DNA of 12,757 bases from Candidatus Mesolinea sp. (lineage in GTDB: Bacteria; Chloroflexota; Anaerolineae; Anaerolineales; Anaerolineaceae). Shown one piece after another: positions 1-5,806 of this stretch (position 1 is its first letter; the number at the start of each line of letters is the position of its first letter). The position numbers and the translations under genes were made by a program. Under the pieces are notes generated by a model that was not told the DNA's origin, did not search any database, and saw nothing but the letters and a program-made list of their open reading frames with translations. The DNA lies in assembly GCA_003445715.1 (NCBI GenBank), contig DMCS01000110.1, positions 1 to 12,757 on the forward strand, given 5' to 3'.

Positions 1-81
1 TGCCTCCCGCAGGAAATCAATATCTTCAGTCAATCCTTCCTTGCGCAGGTAGTCAATAAATGCCATAATTGTGTCAGTCAT
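1..81 (-). CDS. Transposase N-terminus, probably IS256/Mutator family (partial, runs off left edge)
   Basis: Reading leftward from an ATG at 81, the frame stays open to the window edge and gives 27 residues beginning MTDTIMAFIDYLRKEGLTED. A strong Shine-Dalgarno GGAGGC (88-93) lies 6 nt upstream of the ATG, which supports a real start. The short N-terminal helix followed by DIDFLREA resembles the beginning of IS256-family transposases (DDE enzymes that move by cut-and-paste or copy-out). The catalytic domain lies outside the window, so family assignment rests only on remembered similarity of this leader peptide and on the 90-nt gap to a probable element end. It could instead be an unrelated small acidic protein. 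Whether the copy is intact cannot be seen. Confidence 0.5.
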   Translation of the reverse strand, partial: MTDTIMAFIDYLRKEGLTEDIDFLREA

Positions 82-176
82 CTTTGTGCCTCCTTTTTTG
101 AATTTGAACATTCTTATGGAAGCACAAGATGACTATTTCGTCAACCTTTTTACACCACTATATAAGACTTTACCTT
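1..176 (-). mobile_element. Probable end of an IS256-like insertion sequence
   Basis: The transposase start at 81 is followed outward by about 90 nt of non-coding, AT-rich DNA. Read on the minus strand this contains GTGGTGTAAAAAGGTTGAC (139-157), preceded by AAAGTCTTATATA. A GTGTAAA-type block near the tip is common in IS256-family terminal inverted repeats, and a leader of this length is normal for them. The outer boundary, near 166-176, is an estimate. The partner inverted repeat and the 8-9 bp target duplication would lie to the left, outside the window, so neither can be confirmed. Confidence 0.4.
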
Positions 177-237
177 CCTCTGCATGAGTTTACTGCAAAA
201 TTTCCATTGCGATAACTACAACCAGAACGAAAGGCTA

Positions 238-435
238 TCAACCCTTAGGGTTTTCCGGCAGGATTAATATCACCAGCATACCGGCGGTGATCAATCCAAA
301 AAGCAGCTTAGCCAGAATTATTTTTTCAGCGCTCAGTGCTGCATAAAGTCCAAACGGGAGGCTCAGCTCTAAAATCAATAGCAGTAAGCTAGCCCGCAAA
401 GAAAGTGTTGGCAGGTGCCGTTGTCTCTTGTTCAT
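238..435 (-). CDS. Small two-helix membrane protein, translationally coupled to the lactate permease
   Basis: A 65-residue protein starting at ATG 435 (MNKRQRHLP). The start is chosen because it forms an ATGA overlap with the stop codon of the upstream permease (432-435); the longer frame reaching 564 lies antisense-free but inside the permease gene and adds nothing membrane-like. After a basic N-terminus (Lys3, Arg4, Arg6) there are two hydrophobic segments, about residues 15-36 and 40-60, with a short loop containing Glu40 and Lys41 and a short polar tail. By the positive-inside rule both ends may face the cytoplasm or the first helix may be re-entrant. I recognise no family. The one-base-shift overlap means ribosomes finishing the permease probably re-initiate here, so the product may be an accessory subunit or stabiliser of that transporter. 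This function is inference only. No clear terminator follows it before the insertion sequence. Confidence 0.7.
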   Translation of the reverse strand: MNKRQRHLPTLSLRASLLLLILELSLPFGLYAALSAEKIILAKLLFGLITAGMLVILILPENPKG

Positions 436-1985
436 CCGCCGGCTCCTAAAAGCACAGACCAAATAAGCGCAGCGGCTGCTACAATCACCACAGGAATAAG
501 GTCCAAGAGCACCAAGCGGCGCATTACCAAACCTTCTTTTTGGTTCAAGCCTACCGTGCTGCAACCGACGATTACTTTCGCTGGAGACATAACACTCCCC
601 AATGATCCACCAGCGGTTTGTGCTGCCAAAATCAGCGGCACATCCAAGCCCATCAGGCGCGCAGTTTCCATTTGCAACACGCCAAAAAGCACATTGGAAT
701 TGTTGTTGGAGCCGGTCAAAAAAGCGCCTAACACGCCAATAAACGGTGCCATAGCAGGGTAAAGCGTGGTGCTAATGCTTTGGCTCAGTCCGCGCGCGAG
801 CAAATTGGTCATCCCGCTTGTCGTCATTACCGCTGCCACGCCAACCATGGCAATCACCCCTAAGCTGGCATCTCCAGCACTTTTCACCACATTGCCAGCG
901 ATCCTGCGCCCAGCCCCTTCAGAAAGATATCCTTTGCGTGCATAAATCAACCAAGAAACAAGCACCGTAAAGACTAAGATACTGCCCGGATGGGAGAAAG
1001 GATGCAGCGGACGCGTCTGCTCGGCTGCAGTCACCCAACCAAGCTGTGTGGAAAGCTCGGGCAAGTTCAGGCTGAAAGCCGTCCGACTCAAGAATGCATT
1101 CAAGGGCGCGATGAGGATCACAGCAAACCCAACCAGCATCAAGATAAGGTAGGGAGAGATCAGCACCAGCAAATCAGGGCGGGATGTGCTTTGGGCAGAA
1201 CTAGCCGAGTGTGAAATGCGCAAAAGCAGCAACATTACCAGCAAACCGGCAAGCGAGGCAGTAGTTGCAGCTAAGTTCCACAAACCGTTCACGGCTAAGA
1301 AGTATTGTACTGTTCCCATTACCAAGCTCACCACACACAGCAAAGGAAAGGTATGCCACAAGCCTTTCCACCCGCTGCCTAGCACTGCCACGATCATCCC
1401 AGAGGGTAAAATCGCCAAGCCTAACAAAATAGCCGCTTTGGGCGCTAACACTGCCCCTGAAAGCCCGGTAACGGCGGTTAGTGCTTGGAATGCGGTCGCC
1501 ATTGAACCAAAATTAACTGCCCAGGCATGTCCAATCGCTGTCATGACCACCGCGAGAACAGGGGAATAGCCCATGCCGACTAAAATCGGGGCACACACCG
1601 CCATCGGCACGCCAAACCCGCCCATTCCCTGTAAAAAAGAGACCATTAACCAGGAGACCAACAGCACCTGAACAGCCTTATCTCCAGAAACACTGGGGAG
1701 CCAAGTGCTAATCGCCTGGATAGCGCCAGCCTCATGTACGAGGTTATACAATAGCAAGGCTCCCCAGACAATGTAGAGCACATCTAAGCTCATCCAGAGT
1801 GCCTTCACCTGGGCGTAGGCTAAAAGCTTCCAGGTGCCCCCGAATGCCAGCAAGCTCACCAACACAGCGGTAACCCAGCCAGCGGCGCTGGCGCGTTTGC
1901 CGCTCGCTCTAAAACCCAACATCAGAACCATGACGACCACTAGGGGCAAGAAGGAAAGCAGCCAAGTAAGCAGGTTCAGCGGCAT
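432..1985 (-). CDS. L-lactate permease family transporter (LctP/LldP)
   Basis: A 517-residue inner-membrane protein with about 12-14 hydrophobic segments, matching the usual 500-560 residue length of the lactate permease family (TC 2.A.14), which imports lactate or glycolate with protons. Family landmarks are visible: GMGGFGVP (residues 120-127), the IGHAWAVNFGS segment (about 151-161), the TGSNNNSNVLFG motif (424-435) and AGGSLGS followed by a PAKVIVG segment (458-472), which belong to the conserved pore region of LctP proteins. The start MPLNLLTW at 1985 is preferred over an in-frame start at 2042. The upstream start would place the first 19 polar residues across the inverted repeat and promoter. 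A TATAAT box lies only 6 nt before the 1985 ATG, so the mRNA may be leaderless; no Shine-Dalgarno is visible. The gene overlaps the next one by 4 bp. The actual substrate (lactate, glycolate or another short organic acid) cannot be read from sequence. Confidence 0.9.
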   Translation of the reverse strand: MPLNLLTWLLSFLPLVVVMVLMLGFRASGKRASAAGWVTAVLVSLLAFGGTWKLLAYAQVKALWMSLDVLYIVWGALLLYNLVHEAGAIQAISTWLPSVSGDKAVQVLLVSWLMVSFLQGMGGFGVPMAVCAPILVGMGYSPVLAVVMTAIGHAWAVNFGSMATAFQALTAVTGLSGAVLAPKAAILLGLAILPSGMIVAVLGSGWKGLWHTFPLLCVVSLVMGTVQYFLAVNGLWNLAATTASLAGLLVMLLLLRISHSASSAQSTSRPDLLVLISPYLILMLVGFAVILIAPLNAFLSRTAFSLNLPELSTQLGWVTAAEQTRPLHPFSHPGSILVFTVLVSWLIYARKGYLSEGAGRRIAGNVVKSAGDASLGVIAMVGVAAVMTTSGMTNLLARGLSQSISTTLYPAMAPFIGVLGAFLTGSNNNSNVLFGVLQMETARLMGLDVPLILAAQTAGGSLGSVMSPAKVIVGCSTVGLNQKEGLVMRRLVLLDLIPVVIVAAAALIWSVLLGAGG

Positions 1986-1997
1986 AACCAAATTATA
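1986..1997 (-). promoter_or_regulatory. Candidate -10 element giving a leaderless permease mRNA
   Basis: On the minus strand a perfect TATAAT (1992-1997) is followed by TTGGTT and then the ATG of the permease. Normal initiation 6-7 nt after the -10 box would begin transcription at or next to the A of the start codon. There is no Shine-Dalgarno in between. No good -35 hexamer sits at 16-18 bp; that region is occupied by the inverted repeat at 2007-2034, so activator dependence or repression there is possible. Confidence 0.45.
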
Positions 1998-2006
1998 GCC
2001 TGACCC

Positions 2007-2034
2007 TTTGCAACCTGGGAGATTTTGTTGCAAA
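2007..2034. promoter_or_regulatory. Perfect inverted repeat, candidate operator between divergent permease and tRNA-Leu promoters
   Basis: TTTGCAAC (2007-2014) and GTTGCAAA (2027-2034) are perfect 8-bp inverted arms separated by 12 bp. A further partial copy, TTGCAAA, lies just beyond (2037-2043). The repeat is centred about 35 bp upstream of the proposed permease start point and overlaps the -35 region of the proposed tRNA promoter. That geometry suits a dimeric regulator. A transcribed hairpin is less likely because the repeat lies upstream of both proposed start points. No regulator gene is in the window, so the binding protein is unknown. Confidence 0.4.
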
Positions 2035-2054
2035 CCTTGCAAACATGGTAAAAT
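2028..2054 (+). promoter_or_regulatory. Candidate promoter of tRNA-Leu, extended -10 type
   Basis: TAAAAT (2049-2054) is preceded by TGG, giving a TGN extended -10 element. TTGCAA (2028-2033), inside the inverted repeat, sits 15 bp upstream as a possible -35, and TTGTTG (2025-2030) is an 18-bp alternative. The expected start point is about 2061, leaving a short 5' leader for RNase P to remove before the tRNA at 2070. Confidence 0.45.
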
Positions 2055-2069
2055 AAGAACACTTCACCC

Positions 2070-2153
2070 GGGGCGGTGGCGGAATAGGCAGACGCAACGG
2101 ACTTAAAATCCGTCGGTGGAGACACCGTGTGGGTTCAAGTCCCACCCGCCCTA
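2070..2153 (+). tRNA. tRNA-Leu, anticodon UAA
   Basis: An 84-nt class II tRNA. The acceptor stem GGGGCGG (2070-2076) pairs with CCGCCCT (2146-2152), with U8 at 2077. The D stem GCG/CGC and a D loop containing GG are present. The anticodon stem ACGGA/TCCGT encloses the loop CTTAAAA, so the anticodon is TAA (2104-2106) and reads UUA and, by wobble, UUG. The long variable arm CGGTG-GAGA-CACCG is diagnostic for Leu among UAA-anticodon tRNAs. The T arm is GTGGG-TTCAAGT-CCCAC. The discriminator base is A (2153), as leucyl-tRNA synthetase expects. CCA is not encoded and must be added after transcription. The first pair would be G1-U72, a wobble pair rather than the usual G-C. Confidence 0.96.
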
Positions 2154-2165
2154 TAGTGAGCTTTG

Positions 2166-2196
2166 AGGCTGCAAGAGCCTGCCCGCCAATAGCGGG
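2166..2196 (+). other. Two tandem small hairpins downstream of tRNA-Leu
   Basis: AGGCT-GCAAG-AGCCT (2166-2180) is followed one base later by CCCGC-CAATA-GCGGG (2182-2196). Both have perfect 5-bp stems and 5-nt loops. There is no U-tract, so this is not a classical intrinsic terminator. It may be a 3' trailer structure protecting or guiding tRNA processing, or a leader element of the lipoprotein mRNA. Nothing else is evident in 2197-2275, and no convincing promoter is seen there, so the lipoprotein gene may be read from the tRNA promoter. Confidence 0.4.
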
Positions 2197-2288
2197 AATA
2201 AGTTGCACACCTATGCTTACCATCTGCGTTCATGACATCAGCACCCATCCAATCCGCTTACTGCAAGCATCTTCTGGGAAGGTGCTGA

Positions 2289-3668
2289 ATGCTTAAACAT
2301 AAGCTTTTGCTGGTTTTCCCATTCATTGTTGGCTTCCTCCTTTCCAGCTGCAACCCACAGACGACGCTGCCCACTGCCTTAGCCACCCTCCCCCAGCCGA
2401 CAGCAGCCAATACACCTCTGCTCGGCGAGCCGACTTGGACGCCATCTCCCCAACCCCTCAACCCCACACCGACCGTGAACGTGGCAGAGCCCAACCCAGT
2501 CCAAATTACCGAATTAGCCCACGTGCAGGTCCTGCGTGAACTCGTGGTTGCGGTCAAGTTCCAAAACATCTTGCCGGATACGCTCCTGCGCGATGTGAAC
2601 TATGAAATCTTGGCGCTGGATGCCGCTGGCAACCGCGTCGCGCAGGAAGCCGGCGTGATTCCCCTCCTCATTCCCCAACAAACCTCGGGACTGGTGCGCA
2701 GCTTTCAGCTTCAAGCCGGCGTACAAGCGGAATTGATCGAGGTGCGCTTTAGCGCCGGCACGCAAGACCGCGACCTAAACTTTCAGTCACCTTTTGAGGT
2801 TATCAACCCCGCTTTCTTTGTGGACCTGAACGGCGCGCTGATGACTGGTTGGCTGCGTAACCGTGATAAGCAAACTTACACAGAGGTGGAGGTGAATGCT
2901 ATCGGTTATAACACTAGGGGGGAAATCGTTGGCGGCGGCAGCCTCCTCACCGAATTTGTGCCCCAAGGAGACCGCATTGGCGTGAGCATCCCCGTAACTG
3001 TCTCCGAGGCACCTGTGCGCGTTGAGATTTACCCATGGATTTCCCCCTACACGGCATCCTTGGAAGGCGGCAGCTGGTGGAAAAATATCCGGGTCGAAGA
3101 TTGGGACTTCATCATCACCGACGAAGGGCAGGTAGCCGGCGGTGCCATCCTTACCAATATCACTGACCAGGTACTTACTGGCACTTATTACATCATCACC
3201 ATTTCGGACGCGCAAGACCGTGTGTGTGCCGTTTCCCGCGGCTTTATTCATATGCTGCTCCCCGAAGAAACGCTGAACTTTTCCCCTGGGATTCTTTACC
3301 CGCCCACGACCTCTACGCCAACCCATGTGGATCTGATCATCGTGCCGGGAGAGTTCGGAGAGTATCCGCTCGCCTATAACCCGCTTTCGATTACGCAAAG
3401 CGCGTTGTTATTGGAAGAACAAGAGGCTCCCATTGTCCGCGTTACGGTGCTCAATAACCTCAATGCCAGCCTTTCCGGCAGTTTAGTGACGGTAGTGCTC
3501 AAAAATGAACGCGGGCGCATTGTCGGCGGCGGGCAAGCACTCACCGGTCCCATCCGCGCTGGGAGTACGTTGCAGGTAGATGTGCTCGTTGCCTTCCTTG
3601 CTAACCCTGAAAACCTTACCATTTCCGCATCGGTGACTTTACCACCCGGTGTTGTGATTGGAGAATAA
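2289..3668 (+). CDS. Secreted lipoprotein with four FxLYD-like repeat modules, function unknown
   Basis: A 459-residue protein with a type II signal peptide: Lys3 and Lys5, a hydrophobic core (6-17), and the lipobox LSSC with Cys21 as the lipidated residue. Residues 22-70 form a low-complexity Pro/Thr-rich linker. The rest reads as about four beta-rich modules, near 74-165, 175-250, 275-340 and 380-455. Modules 2 and 4 share an obvious signature: a hydrophobic strand, then GEIVGGG (211-217) or GRIVGGG (409-415), then a turn with a Gly before another strand. This resembles the FxLYD fold seen in envelope proteins of Gram-positive bacteria and Chloroflexota, a structural or binding module without catalytic residues. 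The start has a Shine-Dalgarno GGGAAGG (2276-2282) 6 nt upstream. The gene ends 27 bp before fhs and probably shares its transcript. The protein should sit on the outer face of the membrane; ligand unknown. Confidence 0.8.
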   Translation: MLKHKLLLVFPFIVGFLLSSCNPQTTLPTALATLPQPTAANTPLLGEPTWTPSPQPLNPTPTVNVAEPNPVQITELAHVQVLRELVVAVKFQNILPDTLLRDVNYEILALDAAGNRVAQEAGVIPLLIPQQTSGLVRSFQLQAGVQAELIEVRFSAGTQDRDLNFQSPFEVINPAFFVDLNGALMTGWLRNRDKQTYTEVEVNAIGYNTRGEIVGGGSLLTEFVPQGDRIGVSIPVTVSEAPVRVEIYPWISPYTASLEGGSWWKNIRVEDWDFIITDEGQVAGGAILTNITDQVLTGTYYIITISDAQDRVCAVSRGFIHMLLPEETLNFSPGILYPPTTSTPTHVDLIIVPGEFGEYPLAYNPLSITQSALLLEEQEAPIVRVTVLNNLNASLSGSLVTVVLKNERGRIVGGGQALTGPIRAGSTLQVDVLVAFLANPENLTISASVTLPPGVVIGE

Positions 3669-3695
3669 ACATTACAAAAAACTTTAAGGAGAAAC

Positions 3696-5624
3696 GTGAC
3701 TTCATTCAAACAAAAACCCGGATTGCGTCGTTTTATCCCCACGTCCATTAACCCTCAAAACCCTGTGCCGCCCGATATCAATATTGCTCAGGCAGCCGAG
3801 CTCAAACCGATTACGCAAGTGGCTGAAGAAGCCGGCTTGCTGCCAGAAGAAATTGAACTCTATGGAGAATATAAAGCCAAGGTCAAGCTGAGCGTTTTGG
3901 AGCGCTTAGCTGACGTGCCGGATGGCAAATACATAGATGTGACCGCCATCACCCCCACGCCGTTGGGTGAAGGCAAGACGACGACAACCGTCGGACTGAG
4001 CCAAGCCTTAGGTGCCCATTTGGGTCAGCGTGTCTTCACCTGCATCCGCCAACCTTCGCAAGGTCCGACCTTTGGCATCAAAGGAGGTGCAGCCGGCGGC
4101 GGATATTCCCAAGTCATCCCGATGGAAGACTTTAACCTGCACCTGACGGGTGATATTCACGCCATTACCGCTGCCAATAACTTGCTGGCTGCTGCCATCG
4201 ATACGCGCATGTTCCACGAGGCACAGCAAAGTGATTCTGCGCTGTTTAACCGCCTTTGCCCGCCCGATAAAAACGGGCAGCGGCATTTTGCCATTGGTAT
4301 GCTCGGCCGCTTGCAAAAATTAGGCATCACCGAAAGCGACCCTGATAAACTCAACCCCGAAGAGCGCTCCCGCTTTGTTCGGCTGGACATCGACCCAGAA
4401 ACGATTACTTGGCGCCGCGGCATCGACACCAACGACCGCATGCTGCGCGGGATTACCATCGGCCAAGGGCCAAGTGAAAAAGGTTTCACCCTCAAGACCA
4501 ATTTCTATATCACCGTTGCCAGCGAGCTGATGGCAATTTTGGCGCTTTCTACCAGCCTGGCTGATATGCGCGCGCGCATTGGGCGTGTCGTTATCGGCTT
4601 AAACCGGCAAGGTGAACCCATCACCACAGAGGATTTGGGCGTGGCTGGTGCGCTCACCGTTTTGATGAAAGACACGATCAAGCCCAACCTGATGCAGACT
4701 CTGGAAGGCACACCAGTGTTGGTGCATGCTGGTCCGTTTGCCAATATCGCCCACGGCAACAGCTCCATCATCGCCGATATGATTGCCCTAAAACTAGCCG
4801 ATTACGTGGTTACCGAATCCGGCTTTGGTTCGGATATGGGCATGGAGAAGTTCTTCGATATCAAGTGCCGTTATTCCGGTAACATCCCCAATGCAGTCGT
4901 GCTCGTGGCGACGGTGCGTGCGCTCAAGATGCATGGCGGGGGTCCTAAGGTAACCGCTGGTGCCCCGCTCGCGCCAGAGTATACCGAAGAGAACTTGGAT
5001 TTGCTGCGTGCTGGCACCGAGAACTTGCTCGCACACTGCCGCATCGTTGGCAAATTCGGCGTCCCTGTTGTCGTTGCGATTAATCGCTTCCCGACCGATA
5101 CTCAAGCTGAGCTGGAACTTGTGCAAAAGATTGCCCGCGAAGAAGGCAAGGTTTCCGATGCCGTAATTTGTGAGCATTATGCCAAGGGCGGAGCTGGCGC
5201 GCTCGAGCTGGGCAAAGCTGTGATGAAAGCTGCTCAAGAGCCTTCCAAGTTTGACTTCCTCTATCCGCTGGAAGCTCCAATCAAGGAAAAAATTGAGATC
5301 ATCGCCCGTGAAGTATATGGAGCTGATGGTGTCGATTATAGCGAGTTAGCCGAAGAGCGTATTCGCGAATACACCCGCTTGGGTTATAACCAACTGCCCA
5401 TCTGCATGGCGAAAACCCACCTCAGCCTAAGCCATGACCCAGCAATCAAGGGCGTGCCCAAGGGCTACCGTATTCCCATTCGCGACGTAAGCGCTTCAAT
5501 TGGAGCGGGTTTCCTTTATCCGCTGCTGGGCACAATGAGCACCATGCCGGGCTTGCCCACCAGGCCAGCTTATTACGATATTGATATCGACTTTGCAACT
5601 GGGCATATTTTAGGCCTTAGCTAA
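3696..5624 (+). CDS. fhs: Formate-tetrahydrofolate ligase (10-formyltetrahydrofolate synthetase), long form
   Basis: Catalyses formate + tetrahydrofolate + ATP to 10-formyltetrahydrofolate in the cytoplasm, feeding purine and formyl-Met synthesis or the methyl branch of the Wood-Ljungdahl pathway. The ATP-binding loop TPLGEGKTT is at residues 88-96, followed by the signature RQPSQGPTFGIKGGAAGGG (118-136) and GDIHAITAANN (152-162). EGTPVLVHAGPFANIAHGN and the C-terminal MSTMPGLPTRP segment are also typical. At 642 residues it is longer than common bacterial enzymes (about 555-560 residues) and close to the synthetase domain of eukaryotic C1-THF synthase (MTHFD1). It matches that domain along its whole length, including an N-terminal helix region of about 75 residues before the P-loop. 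It starts with GTG at 3696, with TAAGGAG (3685-3691) 4 nt upstream. A terminator follows at 5645. The paired dehydrogenase/cyclohydrolase (folD) is not in the window. Confidence 0.97.
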   Translation: MTSFKQKPGLRRFIPTSINPQNPVPPDINIAQAAELKPITQVAEEAGLLPEEIELYGEYKAKVKLSVLERLADVPDGKYIDVTAITPTPLGEGKTTTTVGLSQALGAHLGQRVFTCIRQPSQGPTFGIKGGAAGGGYSQVIPMEDFNLHLTGDIHAITAANNLLAAAIDTRMFHEAQQSDSALFNRLCPPDKNGQRHFAIGMLGRLQKLGITESDPDKLNPEERSRFVRLDIDPETITWRRGIDTNDRMLRGITIGQGPSEKGFTLKTNFYITVASELMAILALSTSLADMRARIGRVVIGLNRQGEPITTEDLGVAGALTVLMKDTIKPNLMQTLEGTPVLVHAGPFANIAHGNSSIIADMIALKLADYVVTESGFGSDMGMEKFFDIKCRYSGNIPNAVVLVATVRALKMHGGGPKVTAGAPLAPEYTEENLDLLRAGTENLLAHCRIVGKFGVPVVVAINRFPTDTQAELELVQKIAREEGKVSDAVICEHYAKGGAGALELGKAVMKAAQEPSKFDFLYPLEAPIKEKIEIIAREVYGADGVDYSELAEERIREYTRLGYNQLPICMAKTHLSLSHDPAIKGVPKGYRIPIRDVSASIGAGFLYPLLGTMSTMPGLPTRPAYYDIDIDFATGHILGLS

Positions 5625-5644
5625 GCCCCATCGGTGAGCATCCA

Positions 5645-5675
5645 AAGCCGCCAGCGTTATTCTGACGGCTTCTAG
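5645..5675 (+). terminator. Intrinsic terminator after fhs
   Basis: AAGCCGCCAG (5645-5654) and CTGACGGCTT (5662-5671) form a 10-bp stem with one C-A mismatch and a 7-nt loop. A modest T-rich tail (TCTAGTTTAGTTT) follows. It lies 20 bp after the fhs stop. The tail is interrupted, so efficiency may be moderate. Confidence 0.6.
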
Positions 5676-5737
5676 TTTAGTTTCAAGAAATCTCAAGGTT
5701 AGATTCTATGAATTCTCTTAAGGTTTTATGTTCATTC

Positions 5738-5765
5738 TTGACTATAGGGTCCAGCGGGCTACAAT
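5738..5765 (+). promoter_or_regulatory. Sigma-70-like promoter of the HtrA gene
   Basis: TTGACT (5738-5743) and TACAAT (5760-5765) are each one base from consensus and are separated by 16 bp. The expected start point near 5772 gives a leader of about 35 nt that contains the AAGG Shine-Dalgarno (5795-5798). The region between the fhs terminator and this promoter (5676-5737) shows no other clear element. Confidence 0.65.
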
Positions 5766-5806
5766 TATAACAATCATAGTTTTTCAAAGTGTTAAAGGCG
5801 GCATAT

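Noticed and set aside
241..253. AACCC-TTA-GGGTT hairpin at the end of the small membrane protein
   Set aside because: It lies inside the coding end, has a 5-bp stem and no T-tract, so it is not supported as a terminator.
415..762. Plus-strand open frame of 115 codons
   Set aside because: It lies antisense within the permease gene, has no ribosome site, and its composition mirrors the opposite strand.
1993..2223. Minus-strand open frame of 76 codons
   Set aside because: It runs antisense through the tRNA-Leu gene and the divergent control region, so a protein there is very unlikely.
2787..3398. Minus-strand open frame of 203 codons
   Set aside because: It is antisense to the repeat lipoprotein, whose lipobox, start site and repeats are clear. 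The frame has no recognisable domain.
4008..5237. Several minus-strand frames of 60-147 codons
   Set aside because: All are antisense to the strongly conserved fhs coding sequence.
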